Shown: positions 6,670 to 14,726, counted from the first letter of the stretch. The stretch: DNA of 15,720 nucleotides from Polynucleobacter meluiroseus (GCA_943329505.2 CALQED020000004.1:1-15720); one strand, 5' to 3'. The notes: a model not told the origin generated them from the letters alone. Numbers and translations are program-made.

Positions 6670-7779
6670 ATGAAATCAACCATTTCTAAAGTAGAGGTTT
6701 TTGGTGTAGCTGTTCCCCTCGTTGGCGGTGGATTTAAGAATGCATACGTCACCAAAACGGTCCAAAAAAGTGCAGTGATACGAATTACTGATCATGATGG
6801 TCGTATAGGCTTGGGCAATATCGATCCTTCTCCTGGCTATTCAGTTGAGTCAATCGAGGATTCTCTTAAAGTGCTGAAGGAGACATTAGCTCCCTCCATC
6901 ATTGGATTAGATGCTTTTAATATTCACGAGCTATTAATTGCGATGAATAAAAAAGTAGATCATTTTTATGATGCTAAAGCGGCTATGGAGATGGCTTGCA
7001 CAGATCTGATTTGTCGAAAATTGGACATCCCGGTCTATACCTATCTTGGCGGTCAAGTGGTTGATACGCTCTTATTTAATGCGTGGATTGGCATATTACC
7101 TCCCGGTGAGGCTGCTGCAGAGGCAAAAAAATGGTTTGATAAGGGCTTCAGGTCAGCCAAAGTGAAGGTTGGTGGAAATATTCATGCTGATCGAGACCGT
7201 ATAGCTGCCATTCGGGCTGCCGTAGGTCCGAGCATGAAGTTACGCGCAGATGCCAATGCCGGATATTCAGTTGAAGATGCGATCGCTTTAGGCAAGCTAT
7301 TGGAGCCATTTGATATGCAGCTTTTTGAGCAGCCGGTCCATGCCGATGATTTAGTGGGCATGGCGAAGGTCAGGCAGGCAGTTGGCATTCCTGTGATGGC
7401 TGATGAATCTATTGTTGATCACGAGAGTTTGATTGCGGTGATTAAGCATGATGCCGCAGACATTGTGAAGCTAAAGGTCATGAAGCAAGGTGGATTTTTA
7501 AATGCCCGCAGGATGCTTGAGACCGCGAGTGCTGCAGGTCTTAAAGTGGTGATCGGGCACGGCTTTGGTTTGGGCGTGAACACAGTAGCAGAGATCATGT
7601 TTGCTTGTACTAGTTTCGATGTCCTGCCAGGCTTAGAGTGTGTCGGGCCACTAAAAACAGTTGATGATATTGTCACTCATAAACTCGATATTTCTAGTGG
7701 GTCGCTGGCATTACCTGATGGCCCTGGTCTTGGCGTCACCCTAGATGAAGAAAAAATGCAGAAATATACATTTTTTTGA
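6670..7779 (+). CDS. Enolase-superfamily enzyme, muconate-cycloisomerase (MLE) subgroup
   Basis: A 369-residue member of the mandelate racemase/muconate lactonizing enzyme family. The N-terminal capping domain (about 1-125) is followed by the barrel. Catalytic elements are visible in order: Lys164-x-Lys166 (SAKVKVGG), Asp194 and Asn196 (ADANAGYS), Glu220 (FEQP), Asp245 (ADES) and Lys267-x-Lys269 (VKLKV). Lysines on both sides of the site place it in the MLE subgroup, which abstracts the proton next to a carboxylate; known members are cycloisomerases, racemases/epimerases and a few dehydratases. His297 in IGHGFG replaces no known catalytic residue. The start lies six bases after the TauD-like stop, so the genes are tightly coupled and probably handle the same carboxylate. 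The reaction cannot be chosen from sequence alone. Confidence 0.88.
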   Translation: MKSTISKVEVFGVAVPLVGGGFKNAYVTKTVQKSAVIRITDHDGRIGLGNIDPSPGYSVESIEDSLKVLKETLAPSIIGLDAFNIHELLIAMNKKVDHFYDAKAAMEMACTDLICRKLDIPVYTYLGGQVVDTLLFNAWIGILPPGEAAAEAKKWFDKGFRSAKVKVGGNIHADRDRIAAIRAAVGPSMKLRADANAGYSVEDAIALGKLLEPFDMQLFEQPVHADDLVGMAKVRQAVGIPVMADESIVDHESLIAVIKHDAADIVKLKVMKQGGFLNARRMLETASAAGLKVVIGHGFGLGVNTVAEIMFACTSFDVLPGLECVGPLKTVDDIVTHKLDISSGSLALPDGPGLGVTLDEEKMQKYTFF

Positions 7780-7816
7780 AACTATCAATAAATTAAAGAT
7801 ATCTAAAGGTAAGGCA

Positions 7817-8770
7817 ATGCATCTCAAAAAAATTCTTAGTATTGTTTTTTTATCCTTTATAGGATTGGCAAATGCCCAAACCAGTAAAACGATGACTATC
7901 GTTGTGCCATTTGCTGCCGGCGGCACTGTAGACATAGTGGCAAGGCAGTTAGCGCCTGATATGGGTAGATATTTAGGTGATTCGATTGTGATTGACAATA
8001 AGGGCGGCGCAGGTGGCACGATAGCAACGGCGAAATTGGCCACTTCGAACCCTGATGGCAAAACGATTATGTTTCATCATATGGGTTTCGTTTTTAACCC
8101 AGCCTTATACGATAAGCTGCCATTTGATACGCGCAAAGATATTATTCCTGTCGCTGATATTGGTGTCACTCCTAATGTTCTGGTAGTTACTAATGCACTA
8201 CCAACAAAAAATATTGCAGAGTTTTTAGCGTACGCTAAAAAGAATCCAGGCAAGATTAATTATGGCTCTGGCGGTATTGGAAGTGCAGGGCATCTTGCCA
8301 TGGAGATGTTTGAGGAAGCTGCAGGTTTTCAGGCAACCCATGTTCCTTATAAAGGGTCTGGACCTGCAATTACCGATTTAATCAGCGGTCAGATCCAGGC
8401 GATGTTGATGACGATTGCGGCTATTAAGCCCTATATCGATTCAGGCCAAGTGAGGGCATTAGCCACCTCGGGCTTGACCAGAACACCATCCTTGCCAACG
8501 ATTCCTACCCTCAACGAGAGTGGTTTGAAAGGATTTAATTTTGAGCCTTGGTATGGCGTATTTGCTCCTGCTAAGACGCCACAAAAAACCTTAGAGCAGA
8601 TTAATTTCGCTGTAAATGAAGCTCTCAAGAACCCAGAAAATCAGGTGAAACTTGCTGGGCAGGGTCTAGAGGTAAAGCCAATGACAATGCCCCAGTTTGC
8701 TGCCATGGTTGATGCAGACTTACTTAAATGGGATAAGGTTATTAAGCGCTTGAACATCAAGGCAGAGTAA
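7817..8770 (+). CDS. Bug/TctC-family periplasmic solute receptor (first of two in the operon)
   Basis: A 317-residue Bug-family receptor with a signal peptide (residues 1-20, KK then a hydrophobic core, cut after LANA). Family motifs follow: VVPFAAGGTVDIVARQLAP (29-47), DNKGGAGGTIATA (60-72) and NPDGKT (78-83). ATG 7817 is chosen because TAAAGGTAAGG sits just upstream and it creates the signal peptide; an earlier in-frame ATG at 7745 would overlap the previous gene and bury the leader. It lies 37 bp after the enolase-superfamily gene. Bug receptors normally deliver carboxylates to TctA/TctB permeases or act as sensors; neither partner is in the window. Its ligand probably feeds the flanking enzymes, which is inference from context. 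Confidence 0.9.
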   Translation: MHLKKILSIVFLSFIGLANAQTSKTMTIVVPFAAGGTVDIVARQLAPDMGRYLGDSIVIDNKGGAGGTIATAKLATSNPDGKTIMFHHMGFVFNPALYDKLPFDTRKDIIPVADIGVTPNVLVVTNALPTKNIAEFLAYAKKNPGKINYGSGGIGSAGHLAMEMFEEAAGFQATHVPYKGSGPAITDLISGQIQAMLMTIAAIKPYIDSGQVRALATSGLTRTPSLPTIPTLNESGLKGFNFEPWYGVFAPAKTPQKTLEQINFAVNEALKNPENQVKLAGQGLEVKPMTMPQFAAMVDADLLKWDKVIKRLNIKAE

Positions 8771-8798
8771 TGCGTACTTCTAATAATAAGGATTGGTA

Positions 8799-10358
8799 AT
8801 GACTTTTCAATCGGTTGATGCAAAAACCTTAAAGCAATGGCTGCATGGAAAAACTGAAATTGCTTTATTTGATGTGCGCGAGCATGGTCAATATGGGGAG
8901 TCACATCTTTTCTTGGCAACCTCTGTGCCATATAGCCGATTGGAATATGAAGCGGCTCGATTAGCGCCTCGTAAGTCTGTGCGACTCGTGGTCTATGATG
9001 AAAATGGCTCTGGTGTTTCAGTCAAGGCTGCCCAAGCTCTCATCCAGCAGGGCTATCAAAATATTTATGTACTTAGCGGGGGCACGCAGGGCTGGCAGGA
9101 TGCCGGATTTAATGTATTTGCGGGAGTTAATCTTCCATCTAAAACTTTTGGGGAGTTAGTTGAGCATCAATGCCATACGCCCCGGGTGAGTGCGCATGAT
9201 TTAGTGAAGATGATGAGCGACAAAGAGGATTTCATCGTCCTAGATGGCAGGCCTCAGAGTGAGTTTAAAAAAATGAGTATTCCTGGGGCTCAATGTTGTC
9301 CAAACGGAGAATTGGCCTACCGGATTAAAAGTCATGTTGCGAGTCAAGATACTAAAATCATTATTAATTGTGCTGGTAGAACTCGCAGCATCATCGGCGC
9401 ACAGACGCTGATTAATTTAGGGATTAAAAATCCAATCTTTGCATTAGAAAATGGTACCCAAGGCTGGTATCTGAATGATTATGTGTTGGACCATGGGAAA
9501 GTGGCTCAATATGCTCAACCTAAAGTTGATGAGGAGATGCTGCTTGCTTCTCAAGCTTTAGTAAAAAAGTTTGATATTCCTGTAATTTCAGATGAGCAAT
9601 TTTTATCTTGGAAAAATGATACGGATCGTTCTTTATATCTCTGTGATGTGAGGACTGCAGAGGAGTTTGCACTCGATGGACTTCCTGGCGCGCAAAACAC
9701 GCCGGGAGGGCAATTTATTCAGGCTACCGATCAATTTGTTGGCGTTCGGAATGCGCGCATTGTGTTGTATGACTCTGATGGAGTGCGGGCAATAACCGTT
9801 GCTAGCTGGTTAAAGCAGATGGGACATGATGTAGCAGTGTTACGAGATGGCGTCAAAAGTACCGTTAGCTTACCGAGTACTCAGATCGATCATTTGCTTG
9901 GCTTGGCGCCTATCAAGACCACAGATTTGCAGGCAATGGATCAAAATGATGCTGTCACTATCTTGGATATTCGTGGCAGCATGCAATACCGTAAGGCCCA
10001 TTTACCAAATGCTCTTTGGGCTATTCGTCCTCGACTGCAAGAAATCATTCGTGGCGCTCAAAAATCCATCCTGATTATTTCAGATGATCCTGCGCTTACT
10101 TACGGGGCTCTATTAGAGCTGAAAGGACTTGATCTCAATATTCAGGTTTATGAATTACCGGACTCTGGGTTTCCAAAGGAGCTGAAAACCGTTTCTACGG
10201 AAGCCATGCCGCCTAATTCAGACTGTATTGATTTCTTATTTTTTGTGCATGATCGGCATGATGGTAATAAGGATGCAGCGCGTCGTTACCTAGAGTGGGA
10301 AACTGGCCTGATTGCGCAGTTAGACCAAGATGAAATTAACTTATATTCAATTCAATAA
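8799..10358 (+). CDS. Four-domain rhodanese-like protein with a single active-site cysteine
   Basis: A 519-residue cytosolic protein made of four consecutive rhodanese-like domains (about 3-110, 126-230, 262-360, 370-465) and a short C-terminal tail (475-519). Only domain 2 has a rhodanese active-site loop with cysteine, Cys191 in CAGRTRS. The matching loops of domains 1 and 3 read VVYDENGSG and VLYDSDGV, with Asp in the cysteine position, and domain 4 reads IISDDPAL. Rhodaneses carry sulfane sulfur as a cysteine persulfide and pass it to cyanide, thiols or proteins; cysteine-free domains are usually structural or binding units. ATG 8799 is supported by AAGGA at 8788-8792. It sits between two Bug receptor genes. 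The cupin at the operon head is of a type whose products involve sulfur oxidation, so the sulfur theme may be shared. Confidence 0.9.
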   Translation: MTFQSVDAKTLKQWLHGKTEIALFDVREHGQYGESHLFLATSVPYSRLEYEAARLAPRKSVRLVVYDENGSGVSVKAAQALIQQGYQNIYVLSGGTQGWQDAGFNVFAGVNLPSKTFGELVEHQCHTPRVSAHDLVKMMSDKEDFIVLDGRPQSEFKKMSIPGAQCCPNGELAYRIKSHVASQDTKIIINCAGRTRSIIGAQTLINLGIKNPIFALENGTQGWYLNDYVLDHGKVAQYAQPKVDEEMLLASQALVKKFDIPVISDEQFLSWKNDTDRSLYLCDVRTAEEFALDGLPGAQNTPGGQFIQATDQFVGVRNARIVLYDSDGVRAITVASWLKQMGHDVAVLRDGVKSTVSLPSTQIDHLLGLAPIKTTDLQAMDQNDAVTILDIRGSMQYRKAHLPNALWAIRPRLQEIIRGAQKSILIISDDPALTYGALLELKGLDLNIQVYELPDSGFPKELKTVSTEAMPPNSDCIDFLFFVHDRHDGNKDAARRYLEWETGLIAQLDQDEINLYSIQ

Positions 10359-10364
10359 GGCATC

Positions 10365-11348
10365 ATGAAATTATTTTCTCGTATAGCTCTCTATAGTATT
10401 TGGATACTCGCGGGTGGATTCATGAGCGGTCACCTGATGGCTCAGAGTAGTGATGCGTATCCTTCTAAGCCAGTCAGAATTATTGTGCCCGTGTCTGCAG
10501 GCGGAAGTACGGATAGATTGGCAAGGTTGCTGGCAGAAAAATTATCAGTTACCTGGAAGCAGCCAGTCATCGTTGAAAATGTCACAGGTGCGGGTGGATC
10601 GATTGGCGCAACCCAGGCAGCGAAGTCAAAACCAGACGGGTATACATTGTTATTACATAGCGATGCGGTGGTACTCAATTTGGCTTTGCTTTCAAAACCG
10701 AATTACTCCTTAAGTGACTTAACTGGAGTGGTGAAGGTTGCTGCCAACCCACAAATTCTGGTGGTACGTCCTGGACTGGGCGTCAGCACTCTCAAAGAAT
10801 ACGCTGAGTTAATCAAAAGTAAGCCCGGTATTATCTCCGTTGGATTACCTACTAATGGCGGAATTGGGCATATCTCCCATGAAATGCTTAGCAAAGCCCT
10901 GAACCTCAATGTGAACTATGTTCCCTATCCTGGTGGTGGCCCGGCAGCTCTAGCTGTCATGGGTGAGCATGTCGATGCCACCATGATCACAACAGCAGCA
11001 GTAACCGAATTTATTAAAGCTAAAAAATTGGTTCCGATTGCGGTGACAACGAGCTATCGTTCATCGGCATTACCAGATGTACCAACGATCTCGGAATCAG
11101 GCGTACCGGGATTTAGTGTGGAAAGTTGGCAAGGAATTCTGGCTCCCGCCTCTACACCGAAAGAGATAGTGAGAAAAATTAACCGTGATACATTGCTCAT
11201 TTTAGAAAATCCTGACTTTAAGAAGCAGATTGAGGCAATGGGTTATGGAGTCTCATCAGGAAGTCCTGAGCAATTTAACGCCTCCTTAAATGATGAGTTA
11301 AAGCGTTATACCCAAGTAATCAAAGATGCCAAAATTACTTTGAAATGA
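10365..11348 (+). CDS. Bug/TctC-family periplasmic solute receptor (second in the operon)
   Basis: A 327-residue Bug-family receptor with a signal peptide (residues 1-26, cut after HLMA). It shows KPVRIIVPVSAGGSTDRLAR (35-54), VENVTGAGGSIG (70-81) and KPDGYT (89-94), the standard family blocks. It begins six bases after the rhodanese stop, with AAGG overlapping that stop codon as ribosome-binding site, and its own stop overlaps the next possible ATG, so it is firmly within the operon. It differs substantially from the receptor at 7817-8770 (for example in the region after the first block), so the two are not a recent duplication and may bind different ligands. Confidence 0.9.
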   Translation: MKLFSRIALYSIWILAGGFMSGHLMAQSSDAYPSKPVRIIVPVSAGGSTDRLARLLAEKLSVTWKQPVIVENVTGAGGSIGATQAAKSKPDGYTLLLHSDAVVLNLALLSKPNYSLSDLTGVVKVAANPQILVVRPGLGVSTLKEYAELIKSKPGIISVGLPTNGGIGHISHEMLSKALNLNVNYVPYPGGGPAALAVMGEHVDATMITTAAVTEFIKAKKLVPIAVTTSYRSSALPDVPTISESGVPGFSVESWQGILAPASTPKEIVRKINRDTLLILENPDFKKQIEAMGYGVSSGSPEQFNASLNDELKRYTQVIKDAKITLK

Positions 11349-11776
11349 TCTTCCACTGCCTTCGCAAATCTACAATGAATTACTTATTCACTCTACTTTC
11401 ATTGGTCACAGCGCTCACCTCATTACAGCTTACTGCTGCTCCCAATATGTATCAGTGCCAAGTGATGAGTGATGCTTACATTAAGGAAGGCGGAGTTCTA
11501 GATATCTTGCGAGATAGTCCTAGAGTCGGGCAGAAATTTACTGTGGTTAAGAACACTGGCGAAGTGATTGGGGACATCATGGATCCCCTCAAAAATCCTA
11601 AAGTGATTGCATTGGGTAGCGAGAAAAATTCCTATAAAGTGCTTTGGGAGCAAAAGGCTGCTGATAAAAAAGGTGCCTTTGTTGATTACTTGAATATCGA
11701 TGAATTCATCAAAGGGAAAAAGAAGCCTTTTGGTTTCTTTTCGGGTAGCTTACTCTTAACGGGATTTTGTGAGTAG
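11345..11776 (+). CDS. Small secreted protein of unknown function
   Basis: A 143-residue protein I do not recognise. The ATG at 11345 overlaps the preceding stop as ATGA, which suggests translational coupling, and gives an Arg-Lys n-region before a hydrophobic segment (12-29). An alternative ATG at 11375 (133 aa) gives a leader without basic residues. Neither has a visible Shine-Dalgarno. Cleavage is likely near LTAAP (29-33). The mature part is small and lysine-rich, with one cysteine near each end (Cys38 in YQCQV and Cys142 in GFCE), which could pair as a disulfide in the periplasm. Position at the end of the operon suggests a periplasmic accessory, but membership may be incidental. Confidence 0.7.
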   Translation: MIFHCLRKSTMNYLFTLLSLVTALTSLQLTAAPNMYQCQVMSDAYIKEGGVLDILRDSPRVGQKFTVVKNTGEVIGDIMDPLKNPKVIALGSEKNSYKVLWEQKAADKKGAFVDYLNIDEFIKGKKKPFGFFSGSLLLTGFCE

Positions 11777-11836
11777 TGATTTTTGGGGTAAGCTAAGGTC
11801 AGATGAAGTAAGGTCGATATTGCAATATTTGTGGTT

Positions 11837-11868
11837 GGAGCATGATTGACATTGTTCAATCATGCTTC
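11837..11868. repeat. 13-bp inverted repeat (hairpin or operator) after the operon
   Basis: GGAGCATGATTGA (11837-11849) and TCAATCATGCTTC (11856-11868) pair over 13 positions with one G-T pair, around a 6-base centre. It lies about 60 bp after the last operon gene. It has no T-run, so it is either a terminator of non-classical form, an mRNA-stabilising hairpin, or an operator for the gene starting at 11956. Confidence 0.6.
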
Positions 11869-11875
11869 TCAAACT

Positions 11876-11888
11876 TGGGCCTAGCCCA
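11876..11888. repeat. Short GC-rich hairpin next to the 13-bp inverted repeat
   Basis: TGGGC (11876-11880), a CTA loop and GCCCA (11884-11888) form a compact stem seven bases after the larger inverted repeat. There is no following T-run. The pair of hairpins together may end the upstream transcript. Confidence 0.35.
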
Positions 11889-11955
11889 TTAAGCACTAAT
11901 TTGACGCATTTTCAAAATTAGTTCATCCAAAAGCTTTGTTAATATTCCCCTCTAT

Positions 11956-13014
11956 ATGAATATTATGCAAAACAGCTTAGTGAATAAAAAGAGCCTTTTC
12001 CCATTGCCGCAGGCCGTGTCACAGAAGATCGTGGGTGGACTCATCGGTTTGGTGGATGTTGACGGCGGCCCAACTCCTGAGCAAAGTCGGGTATTCAATG
12101 CGCTAGCAATCCATTTGCTAGGTGTCGATATGAACTCGACAGCAAAGCCCTCGACGATGACTCCTGCGGAGCTTGCTCTTTCTTTGCCAGATGCAAGCTA
12201 TCAGCGCATCTTTATGCAGATTGCTTCTATTTTAGAGTTATGCCGTCATCCCAAAAATGAAAAGCAATTTCGTCGTTTAGAGGAATATGCTGCAGCCTTT
12301 AAATTTGATGGAGTAGAGCTCAAGATATTGCAAGACTTTGCCCACTTGTCGGCAACAGATGCCACCGCTGATTTCATTCGCCTTTATGGCGCATTCACCC
12401 CTGAACTTTCTGAGCACTATGGTCAATTTCCTGTGGGCGATCGAAGAGGGCTTGATGATCAATTTTATGAGCGCATTGAAGCGTTGGCGCATATGCCCTA
12501 TGGAAGCTTGGGCTGGGCATTTACCAAATTTTATGAGCGAAGTAAGTTAACAGTACCGGGGCGAGACTCTCCAAACCCGAGCTACTATGTCAGTCATGAC
12601 ATGGGACATGTGATATCAGGATACGAAGCTACTGGACCTGGGGAGCTTGCTCTTGGAGCTATCAAGCTTGCTCTGGATGGTAGTGATGCGAATTGGATGG
12701 CATCGCTGGCTAATTTTTTAATTCATGAGGTAGGTCTTTTTACTCATGGCACCAATGTGCAATTTGTACCTTACGGTCACGATGGAGATCCTTATTACAA
12801 AGCTGGCGTAAGAGGCGCAATGGATATGCCTGGAGCAGCAGATCTTTTTGCTGAAGCCTTACAGCGCGGCGCGCAATGTGGCGGAGACTTCACTAAATTG
12901 GATCATCTGGCTATCGCCCATATGCCCCTGATAGAAATTCGGCGAGAGTTGAAAATTCCACCGCTGAGTAAATCCATGTATGACGACAAAGAGTTCTGGC
13001 CAAGTTCTTATTGA
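11956..13014 (+). CDS. Probable TerB-like plus COQ4-like two-domain protein
   Basis: A 352-residue soluble protein. Residues about 200-300 resemble COQ4: HDMGHVISGYEATGPGE (214-230) fits the HDxxH-x11-E metal-binding signature exactly (His214, Asp215, His218, Glu230). COQ4 proteins act in coenzyme Q biosynthesis, where they have been linked to removal of the ring C1 carboxyl group. The N-terminal part (about 20-130), with GGLIGLVDVDGGPTPEQSRV and later an FKFDGVELKILQDF segment, looks like the helical TerB fold, an assignment from pattern only. No membrane segment is seen. Start ATG 11956 or ATG 11965; neither has a Shine-Dalgarno. It stands alone, 186 bp ahead of the acetoacetate decarboxylase gene. 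No ubi gene is nearby, so a role outside ubiquinone synthesis is possible. Confidence 0.65.
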   Translation: MNIMQNSLVNKKSLFPLPQAVSQKIVGGLIGLVDVDGGPTPEQSRVFNALAIHLLGVDMNSTAKPSTMTPAELALSLPDASYQRIFMQIASILELCRHPKNEKQFRRLEEYAAAFKFDGVELKILQDFAHLSATDATADFIRLYGAFTPELSEHYGQFPVGDRRGLDDQFYERIEALAHMPYGSLGWAFTKFYERSKLTVPGRDSPNPSYYVSHDMGHVISGYEATGPGELALGAIKLALDGSDANWMASLANFLIHEVGLFTHGTNVQFVPYGHDGDPYYKAGVRGAMDMPGAADLFAEALQRGAQCGGDFTKLDHLAIAHMPLIEIRRELKIPPLSKSMYDDKEFWPSSY

Positions 13015-13200
13015 GCCAGGACTAGGCTGACAACATGACTGCGGCAGCTATTGAATAATAAGCACTAGAGCGCAGTGTTTTAGCCAATATTCACCAATAT
13101 AGGGATTACTTATTCCTTACTTTAAGATAACTTTGCTATAAGCTATATGGGTAAGATCATTACCATTGGATAATAAAAATTATTAATAGAGAGTTTGCAT

Positions 13201-13941
13201 ATGGATATTGCTTCAATTAAAAAAACTGCTTACGCAATGCCGCTGACAAACCCAGCCTACCCTCCCGGTCCTTATCGATTTATGGATCGTGAGTACATGA
13301 TCGTGACTTATCGGACTGATCCTGCAGCATTGGCTGCTGTTATCCCGGAGCCATTGGTCCCACTTGAGCCAATCGTGAAGTATGAATTTATTAAGATGCC
13401 TAACTCAACAGGTTTTGGTGACTACACAGAATCCGGCCAAGTAATTCCAGTGAGTTTTCAGGGTGAAGAGGGCGTCTTTATTCACTCAATGTATTTGGAT
13501 GATGAATCTCCCATCGCAGGTGGTCGTGAAATATGGGGCTTCCCTAAAAAATTTGCTAACCCTAAAGTTGAACATGAGGGTGATGTGATCGTTGGGAAGC
13601 TGCATTACGGTAGCGTGCTGTGCGCGACTATGACGATGGGATTCAAACATCGTGCGCTCGATCCTTCGGGCTTGATTAGTTCCTTACAGAAACCCAATTT
13701 TCTGATTAAGATCATCCCTCACGTAGATGGTAGTTTGCGCATTTGTGAGTTAGTGCGTTATCACCTCAAAGAAATTACCATTAAAGAAGCTTGGTCTTCA
13801 CCAGCAGATTTACAGCTTTTTAATCATGTGATTGCTGATGTTGCCAAATTACCTGTCTTGGAGGTTCTTTCGGCTGTGCATTTTGTAGCTGATATCACTC
13901 TTGGTATGGGTGAGGTAGTACACGATTATATGCAGGACTAG
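13201..13941 (+). CDS. adc: Acetoacetate decarboxylase
   Basis: A 246-residue enzyme, the same length class as the clostridial acetoacetate decarboxylase, which converts acetoacetate to acetone and CO2 through a Schiff base. The active-site lysines are present: Lys116 and Lys117 in [15 protein letters not shown], with Glu77 in YTESGQ and Arg30 in MDRE, each one position after the Clostridium residues Lys115, Lys116, Glu76 and Arg29. This supports a true decarboxylase rather than an ADC-like aldolase or dehydratase, though the family also contains those. ATG 13201 is preferred, with an AGAGAG ribosome-binding site; an in-frame TTG at 13195 is less likely. The gene stands alone. A thiolase able in principle to act on acetoacetyl-CoA lies 11 kb upstream, but no CoA-transferase is visible. 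Confidence 0.88.
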   Translation: MDIASIKKTAYAMPLTNPAYPPGPYRFMDREYMIVTYRTDPAALAAVIPEPLVPLEPIVKYEFIKMPNSTGFGDYTESGQVIPVSFQGEEGVFIHSMYLDDESPIAGGREIWGFPKKFANPKVEHEGDVIVGKLHYGSVLCATMTMGFKHRALDPSGLISSLQKPNFLIKIIPHVDGSLRICELVRYHLKEITIKEAWSSPADLQLFNHVIADVAKLPVLEVLSAVHFVADITLGMGEVVHDYMQD

Positions 13942-14116
13942 GCAGGATTGGTAGGCAAAAAGCTGCTTTATCGCCCTCCAGAATTGTTGGGGTAATAATG
14001 TTATAGTTTTCCCAATTTAGACGGCTCTATATCAAAGCAATGGCAGATTGATGTTTTATAGAGTTAGCAATTTAATTCAGTAGATCTTGCCAGCTATATT
14101 TTTAAGAAAATGACTT

Positions 14117-14668
14117 ATGAATCCAGAAAAAAATAGTAATGAAAAAAAGGTAGACAACTCAGGGCTAATTGAAAAAGGTCTCGAACTATTAATATTTAAT
14201 AGTAGATGGGTCTTGGCCATCTTCTATGTTTTCTTAGTATTCGCTTTAGTCATCTTGGCCATTAAGTTTTTGCAAGAATTTGGACATTTCGTCATGACTT
14301 TCTGGGGCGCTACCGACGCTGAGTTTTTAACCGGTGTGTTAGGCCTTGTTGACAAGACACTCCTTGCTAATTTAATGATCCTGGTAATTTTCTCTGGATA
14401 TGAAAATTTTGTATCTGTGATTGGAGCTGCAAAGGATAGCGATGATCGGCCAAGCTGGATGGGTGCGGTTGATTTTGCGGAGCTCAAACTCAAGCTTATT
14501 GGATCTATTATTGCGCTGTCCGGAATTATTCTTTTAGCTTCATTTTTAGAGATCTCTAGCACCAACAAGGATGACTTAGGCTGGATGATTGGCATTCATA
14601 TGGTATTCGTTATCACAGGCCTGTTATTTGCGCTCTCTGAGCGAGCCATGATCCATCACAAAAAATGA
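14117..14668 (+). CDS. UPF0114 (YqhA) family membrane protein
   Basis: A 183-residue inner-membrane protein of the UPF0114 family, whose function is unknown. It shares with E. coli YqhA the blocks NSRWVLAIFYVFL, IKFLQEF, GLVDKTLLANL, VIFSGYENFVS and the final IHMVFVITGLL. Four membrane segments are likely: about 31-50, 70-93, 125-145 and 155-174. It is preceded by a charged cytoplasmic N-terminus (1-22) that is longer than in YqhA. The start at ATG 14117 has only a weak purine stretch upstream. The gene is flanked by 175 bp upstream and a hairpin downstream, so it is probably monocistronic. Confidence 0.88.
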   Translation: MNPEKNSNEKKVDNSGLIEKGLELLIFNSRWVLAIFYVFLVFALVILAIKFLQEFGHFVMTFWGATDAEFLTGVLGLVDKTLLANLMILVIFSGYENFVSVIGAAKDSDDRPSWMGAVDFAELKLKLIGSIIALSGIILLASFLEISSTNKDDLGWMIGIHMVFVITGLLFALSERAMIHHKK

Positions 14669-14684
14669 CCTAGTAATCAATTGT

Positions 14685-14726
14685 GCAGAGCATTTCTGAG
14701 CCGCTAATTGGCTGCTCAGAAACTGC
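14685..14726 (+). terminator. Bulged hairpin after the UPF0114 gene
   Basis: TTTCTGAGC (14693-14701) pairs perfectly with GCTCAGAAA (14714-14722), and GCAG (14685-14688) pairs with CTGC (14723-14726) beyond a 4-base bulge. It starts 17 bp after the stop. Only a few T follow, so termination is likely but not classical. Confidence 0.5.

Noticed and set aside
7745..7816. Earlier in-frame ATG for the first operon Bug receptor
   Set aside because: It overlaps the end of the enolase-superfamily gene and would bury the signal peptide behind a charged 24-residue extension; ATG 7817 has a good ribosome-binding site.
13038..13076. ACTGCG and CGCAGT arms as a terminator after the COQ4-like gene
   Set aside because: Only six pairs with a 27-base loop and four T after it; too weak to call.
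13113..13142. Possible promoter TTCCTT with 18-base spacing to TATAAG before acetoacetate decarboxylase
   Set aside because: Both boxes match poorly and several equal candidates exist in the same A/T-rich stretch.
14224..14595. A 123-codon open frame on the minus strand
   Set aside because: It lies wholly antisense to the well-supported UPF0114 gene, has no ribosome-binding site or family resemblance, and its composition is what the opposite strand would give.
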